The notes below the pieces were generated by a model. That model saw only the letters and a list, made by a program, of their open reading frames with translations, was not told the DNA's origin and ran no database searches. From the NCBI GenBank assembly GCA_024082115.1, contig JAMRYE010000012.1, positions 2,232,001 through 2,296,000 of the forward strand: 64,000 bases of DNA, given 5' to 3'. The stretch is from Rhinocladiella similis (taxonomy: Eukaryota; Ascomycota; Eurotiomycetes; Chaetothyriales; Herpotrichiellaceae). The position numbers were made by a program, and so were the translations under genes. Positions 36,098 to 46,581 of this stretch are shown one piece after another (positions within the stretch are counted from its first letter, which is position 1; each line of letters begins with the position of its first letter).

Positions 36098-36718
36098 ATG
36101 TGTCAATTCCACGTCGAAGTCTACAGCTGCGGCTGCGAAGGCAGACAGTACATATACTCTTGCGCCCTACCGTCAACGTACTGCAATGCCCGCCCCCAGA
36201 AAGCACAATTGGATTCCGCCTGCCCCAAACATCTCCGACTGAAGACGCAGCGCGACGCTCGTCGAGACTCGCACCCTGCTCTTCGCCACCACTCCTCGTC
36301 CGACTCGTCTTCGTACACCACGAGCGCAAACATCCGAGATGTCCGCGACCTATACGACATGCCGGGCGAGTACTACGGTCGTCGAGACTCCCAACCAAAA
36401 TGCTACGGCACACTGCGCAACGTCCACGACAATCCTCATATCCCAGAATTCGCCAATGACGCAGGTGTCCGCAAGAGCCACCAATCCCGCCATGCCGACG
36501 TCCGTCGCCAGAGAGAACTCAAAGAAAAATGCGAAGGATTGCTGCGATCAGGCCGGTTCAACGCCGACTCGATCCGCTATCACGCTTCTTTCAAGGAGCT
36601 GTGCGAGCGGGATCAATGGTCGGTGATTTACGACTATGAGAACGGATACCTTGCAAGAAACCCTGGGCGACACAGCAGCCGAAGTGGCAGTAGCAGATCA
36701 AGATGCATTGTCATGTGA
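36098..36718 (+). CDS. Small basic protein with N-terminal cysteine motif and C-terminal CaaX box
   Basis: The 206-aa product begins MCQFHVEVYSCGCEGRQY, a Cys/His-rich start seen in many fungal proteins of unknown function. A Ser/Arg/Asp-rich middle follows (SSSDSSSYTTS, about residue 66). The C-terminus is a Ser/Arg tail ending SRSRCIVM. The last four residues, CIVM, fit a CaaX farnesylation box with basic residues upstream, predicting membrane attachment. The start at 36098 is chosen over an upstream GTG; it follows an AAG that could be a splice acceptor. The stop overlaps a good 5' splice site (GTGAGT from 36715). Splicing there could give an alternative C-terminus via exons 36764..36794, 36842..36879 and 36943..36976, all in frame, which would remove the CaaX box. 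No function is recognised. Confidence 0.72.
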   Translation: MCQFHVEVYSCGCEGRQYIYSCALPSTYCNARPQKAQLDSACPKHLRLKTQRDARRDSHPALRHHSSSDSSSYTTSANIRDVRDLYDMPGEYYGRRDSQPKCYGTLRNVHDNPHIPEFANDAGVRKSHQSRHADVRRQRELKEKCEGLLRSGRFNADSIRYHASFKELCERDQWSVIYDYENGYLARNPGRHSSRSGSSRSRCIVM

Positions 36719-37152
36719 GTGATCTGCCCTCTTCTTACTCCGAAATCAACGCCTCTTCAGCAGGGTTGAGATCCGTAATGGCAGTATTGTTCAGGTAAGT
36801 GTGAAGCAAACTAAGAAACCTGGGTTAGTTGACGCATGCAGTTCGTGTCTTTCAATCGCCCACAGCCCAATGCACCAAGGTACGTCGTGCCCCCCCACCC
36901 CCCCCCCGGGTTGTTTTAGGATCGTAGGTCTTTCCTCTCTAGTATTCTACTTCAGATCGATTACATGAACGGGTAGACGCAGGAAGCCGTCGAGTTGGAT
37001 TTAACATGTTGATTCCAGTTAGCTTACTACACCTTAATCACATTGTGCCTTGCATGCCTCTTTACTTACATTACATTGACATTGTTCATGTGAAGACACC
37101 ACTGTGGAATTCGTACATGAAGATTTCGTATGGCTACATGATTCAACCGGGA

Positions 37153-39593
37153 CTACCCCAGCACGACTTTCTCCCAAGCCACGCCTGGTTCGAAAGAATT
37201 GGCCAAACCGCTTTGCAGTAGTTGTCCAATGCCCCGTCTCTCCCATACGCCGTCAACTAATCGTACCAACATGACCCAAAACACAGGTTCTTCTGCGACT
37301 TCTTCACAATACGTGTCGAATTCCAAAGGGAACTCGATCTTGTAGCACTCCCCTAGCACGACGAGTCTCTCTACATTGTCGTCTTCAAGCAACAGCTTCT
37401 CATCAGCATAAAGCACACCGCAGTCTTCATCCTCGCGACCCCCTATCTCATACGTGCGCGACTTGTACTCTGCAAAGGTCGGACGCTCAGCGTCGTCAGA
37501 ATAGTCCTCCTCATCTCCGCCCGCCGGTATGGTCTTCAAGCGATAATGTGCCGTTGCGGTATAGAATACGAGTAGGGGATACTCTCGAGGCCGGAGATCG
37601 ACATCATCCGCGACTGATAGAGTATCTATCTTCGTATCAAGTTGATCGTCGTCAACGGCCGAGAGGTCCAGCCCAGAATCGACGACTCCTGGCAGGGCGC
37701 GAAACAAATCAAGCCCATCTGCCGCGTCATCGGTGCCCTCAAAGTGTTTCTGTACTGGTATCATCGGTTCCCATATCATCGTGTCAGGTTCGAGATGTCC
37801 ATCTGGCCGACTCTTCGAGCCATTCGTCCACTGAAAGCTGATCCAGCACTTTTCCAGAGCCCTCTCAAGCTCTTTATCCTCGTTGAAATCATTATCCTCG
37901 TCGGCTGCGTTCATCAGATCCATTCGGTCAAAAGGATACCACGACACCTCCCCTTTCCACCCTGCCCAACTCCAGCTGGGAAACCGCTTCCGTCGTCTCG
38001 GTGCATGTGGTGCTGTATGCAAGAACAACAAGGACAAAGGAAAGATCCCGGCCGGCATTCCTTGCACAATGCCCGTCTTCGCACTAGTGGCCACACGACC
38101 AAGCATGCCCGCCATTGCACTGACCGCATCATTCTCGTCCGTCAGGTCCCGGCCCTGATATATCTCCAAGACTTGAAATAGAAACGTATACGTAGCGACA
38201 TCCCTCATCCCGAGGTCCATGTTATCCCTCGCGAACGTTAGAACGTCCAGGTCCTGGCCCCTCGGTCTCTCGGGCTCCAGATCCGTCCAGAGCTCCTCAT
38301 ACCACGTGCGCTGCCGACAGCGGAAGTAGGCCTGGCTGTTCACGAACGTGATCGTCCTCCTGCTGAGATAGTACTCCTGCAGTGTCCAGCCGCGGGTGTT
38401 CCACTTCGACCGCCTGAGGTGCCGGTCGACAGAGTGCACACGCATCATCGCCAACCCGGGCTTGAGCCGCTGGACATCCTGCCTGACCTCCCTGGGCAGC
38501 ACGCTGATGCCCGGTATTCCTGTGTTTGCCGACTCCGTATCAGCCGCAATCAGCGTGACGTACGACGACTCATACACGAGTTCCATGTTCGCTATCCCGC
38601 GCAACAGGTCCCGAAGGTCGTCCTGGATGAGGCACAGCGAGTCGAACCAGAGATACCGTAGTCCCATGTTTTTGGTGAAGGTGAACAAATCTCGAATCGT
38701 AGCAGGCATCGACGGCACCAGCTCCTCCAGCGCACCGGGGACAGCGAACGCCTCGACCTGGCTCTTGAGCAATCTGGGCGGACTCGCTCCTCCCCAGACA
38801 TAACTCAGCGCCACGTACCTTTCACCCCAAGCGATCTCTGCGAGTCTCATGTCCTGCACGTCCACGACTCTAAGCCTCGGCAGTGCCGCCGCGCGTCTCT
38901 CGACCCTACTGACGTCCTCGTCGTCGTCGTTGTCGTCCAGCGTGCACACGCCGCGATGCAACGGGTCCGTGTCGCAGAGACGCAACCACTTCTTCATGCG
39001 GTCGTAATCGGGCTTGTCACCCACGAGACGGCCGGTTCTCGAGTCGAGCCCGCCACCGCCATCTTCTCCTTCGCCCGTCACAAGAACGATCTGCTCGCCC
39101 GGCAACATCAACGACCCGACCGCCTCCCCCTCTGGACTGTCATGGGACAGCACACGGAGCCACAGGAACTCGTCCTCCTGCCGTGCCGAGACCTGCACGA
39201 CGAACAGATCATCGCCCCTCCGGCCAGGGTGTGTAAGTAGCTTTGGAGCGAACTGTGACGCGCGTCGGACAAACTGGCAAAAGGGACATCGATCTCGTGC
39301 CGGAGAGAGGACCTCGTCCTTCGTGCCTATCGGTATGCCGCCCTTGCCGTATACGTTTTGGGCACCGTGGGCGATGAGAAAGTCGGTAAAGGAGCGCCGG
39401 AGCTCGCTTCCCACACACGGCACATCGAACGTGCTGAGCAATTGGCAGAATTGACCGTTGCAAAACTCCTACCCGCGGATTACCGTCAGTCTCTGAAGTG
39501 CTTAGGAGGTTCGCTTGGGATGGGCAACAGGTGCGAGTAGAGTAGGCTTACATGCTCTGCCGAGCCATCTGGCACTGGTGGATCCGCAAACAT
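37153..39593 (-). CDS. HET-domain (heterokaryon incompatibility) protein
   Basis: HET-domain proteins are fungal allorecognition and cell-death factors; most are of unknown specificity. Exons on the minus strand are 39593..39552 (14 codons, MFADPPVPDGSAEH) and 39468..37153, joined in phase 0 by an intron with a GTAAGC donor and a GGTAG acceptor, giving 785 aa. The second exon lacks a plausible internal ATG and is preceded by an in-frame stop, so the first exon is needed. The HET core is around residues 190-370 and shows YVALSYVWGG, the central stretch LRYLWFDSLCLIQDD and WNTRGWTLQEYYLSRRTI. The C-terminal 300 residues are acidic and show no second domain that I recognise. No partner gene with a NACHT, NB-ARC or het-s-like domain lies next to it. 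Confidence 0.92.
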
Positions 39594-40041
39594 TAGGATC
39601 AGGTTTGAACACTACTTGGTAATGAGAGAGAGTCACCACACAGCTAGTTATAGCGATCGATGGACATCCCAAGACGATCGAGAAGTAGCTGGAATATCTA
39701 GACACCTGACACTTTGACAGACAGACAGGGTCAGCGTACTGTAACACGAACAAAGTTCCTAGCACACAGTGTTTCAGCATGTGCTTTTGGCCCCCAAGAA
39801 GGCTGCTAGGATTTATCGGTGGGCCAGAGGAGTGAGTACTCGTACGATCCAATCGTGGCCGTAACCTATAAAGAGCACTAAAGACCAAAGCCAGAATGCG
39901 AACCCAACGTGCCAACCTGGCGAGGCGTAGGCGCTTCCTGAAGCTGTACTATACTTGGTCACAACGCTCACGAAATCTCAAATCCTCTACGTGGGAGTCG
40001 GTTCCATGCTGAAGGCAGGTTTGCTGTATATGCTTAGTCGC
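39594..40041. other. Spacer upstream of the HET gene
   Basis: This 448-base interval holds the HET-gene promoter and the 3' flank of the TGT gene. No gene is seen. Confidence 0.4.
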
Positions 40042-41794
40042 TCAAAGGTCGATTCTGACTCCATGCAATGCTTCCACCGCCCAATCCGGCGCGCCTTTGC
40101 CATCAAAATATTCGGCAAAAAATGTCCTGGCAAAGTCAGGATATCGATCCTCGAGGATGGCGTTTCGTGCCCGCCGCATCAACGAGAGAAGATGGTGTAC
40201 ATTGTGCATGGTCAACCTGTCCACAACCAGCCATTAGCAACGTGATCTTCGGCGTGTGCGTGCATGGCTACCCAGCCCGTCAATCACAAGGACTTACAGA
40301 TGGGCTCCGACAGTCTCCTTCGCCGCCAAGTGGTAGATGTACGCTCTCGAAATACCTAGCCCGCCATCTTCTTTTGACCGGCAAGTTGTACACGTGCAGC
40401 CTTCTTCCACTGGGCCAAAGTCTTCGGCATAGCGAGAATGCTTCAGGTTAAGCACACCTCGGGACGTAATGGCACTGCCAAAGCGCTGCAGAGTACCATG
40501 TCAGCCCAGACCGTCACAAAAGCTCTAATACACAGCATGACTTACAGCAGTGCGCGTCGGCCAGACGCAATCGAACATATCTGCTCCAAGCGCGACAGCG
40601 ACGACGATGTCTTCCGGGTAGCCCTGATTGAAGGTTAGCGTAGACCGATGAAGGCGCTCTGCGGGAGTACATGCAATGCCCATGACGTATCTCGGTTTCT
40701 CTTCAGGAAGCAAGTCGGTACAGGTATCGACCCTGGACAAGTCATTACTAGGCACAAACACGTCTTTGGCTCGGTATACTGACACTTTGCAGAAGTCCGA
40801 CTTCGCCTCTCCTCCGGAAAGCCCACCTATGGCTATCCCTGGAGTATCTCTCTTGATCATCTCCTCACAACACTGTTTCCGCAAGTCAAGATCAAGGCCG
40901 CCTTGTATGATGCAGAACAGGTTCTGTTTCTCGGGGTACTTGTGAGCAGCTATGCACCGGTCAAGCCATCTGACCGACCGCTCCATGGCTTCCTTCATAC
41001 GGGCATGATCTGGCGAAGTCGTCTGAATGACATCGTCCAGTTGCATCATGATATCTGACCCTATTGAATTCTGCAACGACATGGAGTGTTCGGGTGTGAG
41101 CAGCCTGGCGAGAAGGGTCAGCCTAGAATTGCTATGGGTCCAGGGAAAATCATACATTGGACTGCCATCATGTGGACTGAGGAATCGAACCCCCTCCTCG
41201 GTAATTCTGGCCAATTTGAGTAAAGAAACCATCTGAAACCTTTACGATCCCGGTCAATTGATCAGTCATGTCATCTTTTCGTCGCGTGAAGTTGTGCCCA
41301 CCAACCCGCCACTGTCAGTCAGGATATTGTAATCCCATCCTTGTAATTTATGAGCACCGCCAATGGCGTCAAGTACTGCCTGTCCCGGCTTCAGGCCTAG
41401 ATGATATGTATTGTTCAAACATAACCTACAGCTCGTCTCTTCAAGTTGTTCGGGCGTCAAGCCTTTGAGCGACGCCTGTGTTGCGACTGGCATGAAGATG
41501 GGCAGATCGACGGAGCCATGAGGGAGGTGTAGGGTCGAGGCACGGGCTTTGGAGGTCTAGACAGAGAATAGGTATGTCAAAATCTTGCCCGACTGATCAC
41601 GCTGCGGGTTGGCATACCGAGCATCGCGCTCTCAGGTCGAAAGTCAGAGCTGAAGGCTTCGGAGGTGAAGACGTGGATGTGGACATGTCGACGACTGGTC
41701 TGAATGCATAGGGACGAGAAGCAGAGGATGGCTTCAATCTTGCGGCGGTGAGAATGTCAAATCGCAGTCTGGATGTTCCAGAGGCCAATTGCAT
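40042..41794 (-). CDS. QTRT1: Queuine tRNA-ribosyltransferase catalytic subunit (TGT)
   Basis: TGT exchanges guanine 34 of GUN-anticodon tRNAs for queuine. Six exons on the minus strand, 41794..41618, 41556..41306, 41239..40675, 40623..40546, 40485..40298 and 40216..40042, give 477 aa with consistent phases. Landmarks are ARCSTSKARASTLHLPHG, NTYHLGLKPG, LTDSGGFQMVSL, GGLSGGEAKSDF, VMGIGYPEDIVVAVALGADMFDCVWPTR and the zinc site CTCTTC with a downstream histidine. The intron between VMGI and GYPED begins GC and ends AG (40674..40624, 51 nt) with a CTAAC branch site. It is in frame, so it could be mistaken for 17 residues of protein. The intron at 41305..41240 uses a GTTGGT donor. The start gives an approximately 36-residue N-terminal extension that may target mitochondria; an internal ATG at 41686 (MSTSTSS) is an alternative. 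Confidence 0.94.
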
Positions 41795-42690
41795 GTGAGG
41801 ATGTCTGGTCCGGAAATGCAGTGCGCCGAGGGCGGCACTGGGATGTCTCTGCACACGCCGATTTGCCTGGTGAGGTACTCACTCACCCAACAGATCGAGC
41901 AAGAGGGGAAGTGTGTGAGTGTGTGGGAGGGTAACACGAAGAGAGGCAGTTTGTGGAAAGAAATGGCAGAAGCATGTATCCGTATATCCTTGCAAGACAC
42001 AGAATTCGGAGGGTTTGCGCAAGAGCTCGTTTCTATTGGCGGAATCTGCGGAGCTTGGCCATTTGCCGTCCACAGCGCCGGGCCATGATCACGGCAATAA
42101 ACCATTTCCTCATCCCCTTCTGTTATACAACGTGTCGTCGTGTACCGCATGGGCTGCAGGATGCAAAGACTACATCTCCACCTGTCTCAATCATCCTACG
42201 GCGGTCAACGCGTCCAGTGTGGCCCCAGAACGGACACCGCCCTCTTCTGGACGACATGATCACGAGCCGATCGAGACGACCATGAGATGGGTCAAAAAAG
42301 CTGATCCTTTATTTCTCTATCGACCTGAAGAGCGGTCTAACATTTCAAGAAGGGCTGAGACCTTTGGACATTTGACAGGTGCCTCATATTTTGCCAACCT
42401 GGCCTTCGAATTTCAAACCCGTCCTCACTTATCATCTCATTGCGGAAGGAATAAGAAAAAGAGTGGCCAATCCAATAGAAGAAGAAGCCTTCGTGATCAC
42501 TTCGCCGTAACGCCATCGCAATGCTGATCTGTGAACCCCCTCTGGGTGCCCATTGCCCAGGGGACAGGTAGCAAGACAATCATGACATAGCTCTCCGCCC
42601 TCCCACCATCAGCCATCGACTTGGACATGCAACCGCTTGTCTAAGGAACACTTCCAGAAAGACCCCACTGTATTATCACAGGATAGGGCA
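41795..42690. other. Spacer between TGT and the dsRBD gene
   Basis: About 0.9 kb separates two minus-strand genes. ORFs exist on both strands but none has domain features or splice logic. No gene is supported. Confidence 0.4.
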
Positions 42691-43136
42691 TCAACGTCTG
42701 TAAACACTTCCGTTGAAGCTTCCCTGTTGACGGTAGGTACTTGGACCAGCTCCGGTGATGGAAGGACTTCGAAGTCTGGTACAGGCGACCTCAGCGGCGT
42801 CTTCTTTGGCATTGTTCAGGTACTGGCCGTCGTACCAGTATCGAGCCGAGAGGTTTTGTCCCTGAACCGTGACTGTAGCAGACCATGCTGTACGTCCGCC
42901 TGGAAAGCAAGGCAACAATGTTAGCTCGTCGCTCGGTGCTTGGGGAGAGGATATGATCATGAAGGATGATGACCGATGACTTACCGCGGCGGTCGGAAAC
43001 AATGTTGAACACGGGAGCTGATAGCCTAAGTCTGCGACATTCGGCTGTGGATGTGTCAGCCAACTTATTTTGATAGCTAGTGCTATTCCTTACCGGCGAG
43101 CTCCTCCTGCCAGGTCTTGTGTGTTTTGGTAGACAT
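42691..43136 (-). CDS. Small double-stranded RNA-binding domain (dsRBD) protein
   Basis: Three exons on the minus strand, 43136..43094, 43044..42985 and 42899..42691, give a 103-aa protein that is almost entirely one dsRBD. The first two exons form helix 1 (TWQEELAAECRRLRLSAP). Next comes the beta sheet with FNIVSDRRGGRTAWSATVTV, YWYDGQYLNN, and the KEDAAEVACTRL helix matching the conserved KxxAAxxAL of dsRBDs. All junctions keep the frame. The C-terminus (GAGPSTYRQQGSFNG) is short and Gly/Ser-rich. A different reading frame across exon 3 encodes VPTVNREAST and could be reached by an extra intron, so the exact C-terminus is less certain. Its role in RNA biology is inferred from the domain only. 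Confidence 0.72.
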
Positions 43137-45402
43137 TTCGAAGTGATGTTCGTGTAGTGATAGATAGATCGATGACTCCGCCGTTGGCTTGTGCTGTATG
43201 ATAAAGGAAGAAGGAAGAAGAAACGAAGATATACTATTGCCGCCACAGAAGCTGTTGTGAATAGCTGGAAGAGTGAGCTGAAGCAGAGCGTGACGCTGCC
43301 GGACTTGCTGGACTTCTTATACGCAGCTGACCCGAGTGACAGCTCACAATTTAATATCAAACAGGGTGCCAGTGTCGGAAGTGCACCTCACCACGAACGA
43401 TGATGGATAGTTGCAGGGGCTTCCGCATTCGCATTCGTGGGCTTGTTCTGCTCGAAATCACCTAGGCCGCATCATTCCTTAGGGCAGCAATAATTGACAG
43501 GAGTACAAATGGCGAAATGTCCTTGTCGTGTGCAACACAGATTGAGATCTGGGATCTCGTGATACTGTGTTTTCGATCAGCGAAGGCCGCCCTGACATCG
43601 TCTATAGCGTCCAGGTTACACAGAAGCAAGAGACATGCAAGGATGCGAGGCGTCACAGCGTGGGTAGAGCATGGGATGGCAGAGAATGTAGAGCAAAGGA
43701 GAATCTTGAAGCAACCAACCTCGTCCAGCCAGAAAGCGCCAACACATCAGAGGCCCAGTGTCGCGCCGTCAGTGGGTAGTTCCGAGCCCAAGCGATGATA
43801 TGCAGGATGTCGTAGAGACGACTAGCTGTAAAAACAATAATTAAGGACTCCCAGGAAGCTAGAAGCCTTGCGAATGCCGGCAATCATGGTCCAAGTGGGG
43901 TGAACGAAGTATGAAGCCGAATGCAAGTCGTAGTGGGCTGCGAGATAGCGGAGCTGAGCTCAGCCTGAATGGAGTATAACATCATCGCTGGTAACAACGG
44001 ACAGTAGAACAAAGGACTTAATAGAACAAAAACATGCAAGAGACGCACGATGAATGCGGTTTATATTGGTCTCTGGCAAGTCTGAGGACGAGGCAGAACG
44101 GACGATTGGCTGCTCTGTTTTCAAGGCATGGTGGGCAAGGATTGATGTTGGGCAGCAATGAGCCACATAGTTCGGGTCATCTCGATCCGCTCCGCGCATT
44201 GAAAAGAGGAGAATGGTGGAAACAAAGTCGTAATGAGCACTGGCAGTAGATGGACAGAGGTGGCCAGAGGAAGCAACTCAGCTAAGAAAAGCCGGCCAAG
44301 GATGATAAGAAGGAGAATCTGGATGGTCGGATTGGCAGACAGCGCATTGGCGATCGAGGATGTCCGCATGGAAAGGAACAGATTGGGGAGAATTCCAAGT
44401 CAGCACGATTCCTGGTCGGGAAGAGCGCCGTCATTGCACAACACAGAGGTCACGGCCAGCTTTGTGGCCTTGGGTGCGGAGCAAGGGTCATCGTGCATGA
44501 GATGAGTGGTAGAGGATGCCGAGTCAGGGAGGCAAACGGAAAAGAAATGGAGAACACGACGCAACCGACTGGCTGGTGTGATCGTAGCTGTGGTCAGAAA
44601 GTCAGGCTGTGTACGAATACTCCGTAGCGTTTGTGGAAAAGAAAAAGAGAGGGGAGCAAAGCGAGATGCGTGGTCAGTGTGTCTGTGTGTGGCTTCAATG
44701 TTCCGTAAACAGCAAAAGACCCGCCATCGCCCGCTGGCAAACGGCTGAGCCAATTGCCAAGACAGCTAGTCTATATAAAGTATAGTGCCAAATCATTGAG
44801 GCTTGCCTTGAATCCCTTGTCCGTGAATGCCTGCAGTTGATCTTGTCCTCTTGACCATGTTCTGTATCTTGGTCTGCAGACCCATTAAAGGCCCCGACAC
44901 CGAACATACTGTTGCCGCACGATGCCGTGGGAAAGTGATAGGTATTATGTTCCTGTCCACACCAGCACGCTGCCAATGGCTCGCGATTTAGTCGAGGCGG
45001 TGAACGAACGGCGAGTTTGATGCCAGAGGTCGAGATAGAGATAGAGCAGTGGCATGGCACCATCTTGGCCACAAATGATGCTTATTGCATTGAAATCATG
45101 TAGGTCGAATAGATATGTTCCCTTTCCTGACCGACCATTATCCTTGGTGGCGATTCATCCAGTATGTGCTCATGCAATTATCCGATACACCAAGCTTCGG
45201 AAATCCGTCAAAAATGCGTAATGTACAGAATGAGAGGGCCCCGTCGACAAGACAATACCTCAGCCTTTGCCGACACACAGCCATTTCAAGGCCGCCATTC
45301 ACATGCAGCTCACACCGCCACCACTGTGGTGAAACACCACTCAATAGGAAACGTATTCCAGTTCTGTCTCAACTGGAAGGACAAAGCACGCTTTGTTGTT
45401 GA
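43137..45402. other. 2.3-kb region without a supported gene
   Basis: The stretch holds the dsRBD promoter and the downstream flank of the next gene. One ATG-initiated minus-strand ORF (44369..44121, 82 aa) contains a hydrophobic segment (IQILLLIILGRLFLAELL) and could be a small membrane protein, but nothing else supports it. Confidence 0.35.
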
Positions 45403-46581
45403 TCAGGGGCGGTGAACCTCATGCCAGCGTTTTCTGATACAATCATCGGTGAGCACCATCAAACCAGTTGCAATAAGCACGTCCCCAAGATCGCCGGAAA
45501 CCTCTTTCTCAAGAATCCGCATACTGCAAGGTGGGACCCAACCTCCCTGAGCAGCTTCTTTCCGAGCTTGTTTCGATGATAATCTGTCGGGGGTAATGTG
45601 AGCAATACAAGCTCCGGTATTCAGGTTGACCATCTCGAATGAGAAGACAGATTCCGTGCCGTCTTGGTACACGTTCTGTCTCCAAGTATACTGCTCACCC
45701 CAATACTCGAAATCGTAGAGCTTGCCGTCGCCTCTGCCGCTCCGATTCAGCTCCACTTGGGCATAGTTCGAGAACTCGATTCTGATGGTGTCGGTGGGCA
45801 CTGTGGCTTCGACATCTGCTTGGGCGGCGAAGAGCTCGAAGTCGTCGTCTGGCCCGTCTTCTTCCACCTCATGAGAGGGTCTAGATCGCGGCTTCGGGGC
45901 TCTGAAGCTCATTTTGCGGAAGGCAGTTGTGAATGGATGCCTCTTGGATGTGGGTGACGGTTCGGCAACAGGTTTTAGATATTTCCTCTTGGTGCTGCAA
46001 ACCTCCCGTCCTGACTGTCTTTGATATCGACGAAGCGAGAATTGACGATCTCCGAGGTCATACATGCGCAGGTGGAACAGAGTCAGCTTCGTCTTTTGCC
46101 CTTTTGAGAGAGCAACTTCGGTGTCTGCACGGAGATTGAGATTTCCATCTGGGCTGGTGTCGTCGTGCTGGATCAAGATCCTTCTTGTCGAAGGGAACAA
46201 GTCTGCAAAATCCTTGGGAGTGCAAGCAACGGCATCGGGCTGGTAGCAGATATGTCTGGTAAGGGGTAATAAGCACGGGCCCTTGAAGGAGTCTGATTCT
46301 CTCTCTGATGCAATTGTGGAAGCATAGGTCTCGGTGGATGATCGAGGATCGACATTGTCCTCCTGCCCGAAGACAGATGTGGCGTCGACAACCTCATGTT
46401 CTTCGCAAGTCTCGCCGTGCTTGGTCGTAGGCTTTGTATAGCTGTATGATGTGTTGCTGGTATATTGGGTACGACTCGATCGTCCTGATAGATGAGAGTC
46501 TTGGCTGCAGGTCGATGCGGAGCTCGAGGAGGTGCAAGAGCCTTTGGTAGTCCTTGACCCGACCAGATAATGTCGTGGCAT
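45403..46581 (-). CDS. Uncharacterised protein with a C-terminal Trp/Tyr-rich domain
   Basis: The 392-aa intronless gene starts at ATG 46581 (MPRHYLVGSRTTKGS). The reading frame is open upstream but has no earlier ATG. The N-terminal 110 residues are Ser/Thr-rich and low-complexity (SSSSASTCSQDSH). A basic middle (KRKYLKPVAEPSPTSKRHPF, KMSFRAPKPRSRPS) leads to an acidic EVEEDGPDDDFELF. The C-terminal 140 residues look folded: IRIEFSNYAQVEL, YDFEYWGEQYTWRQNVYQ, FSFEMVNLNTGACIAHI and the helix SSKQARKEAAQGGW. The last segment is apolar (GDVLIATGLMVLTDD). I cannot name a family. The composition resembles other fungal proteins with a disordered N-terminus and a beta-rich C-terminal domain. Confidence 0.78.
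   Translation of the reverse strand: MPRHYLVGSRTTKGSCTSSSSASTCSQDSHLSGRSSRTQYTSNTSYSYTKPTTKHGETCEEHEVVDATSVFGQEDNVDPRSSTETYASTIASERESDSFKGPCLLPLTRHICYQPDAVACTPKDFADLFPSTRRILIQHDDTSPDGNLNLRADTEVALSKGQKTKLTLFHLRMYDLGDRQFSLRRYQRQSGREVCSTKRKYLKPVAEPSPTSKRHPFTTAFRKMSFRAPKPRSRPSHEVEEDGPDDDFELFAAQADVEATVPTDTIRIEFSNYAQVELNRSGRGDGKLYDFEYWGEQYTWRQNVYQDGTESVFSFEMVNLNTGACIAHITPDRLSSKQARKEAAQGGWVPPCSMRILEKEVSGDLGDVLIATGLMVLTDDCIRKRWHEVHRP

Noticed and set aside
41170..41205. tRNA-like GGTTCGATTCC on the minus strand
   Set aside because: It is part of the TGT coding sequence (GVRFLS) and has no cloverleaf.
44121..44369. 82-codon minus-strand ORF with a hydrophobic stretch
   Set aside because: It has a real ATG, but nothing else supports it; it is kept only as a note in the spacer entry.
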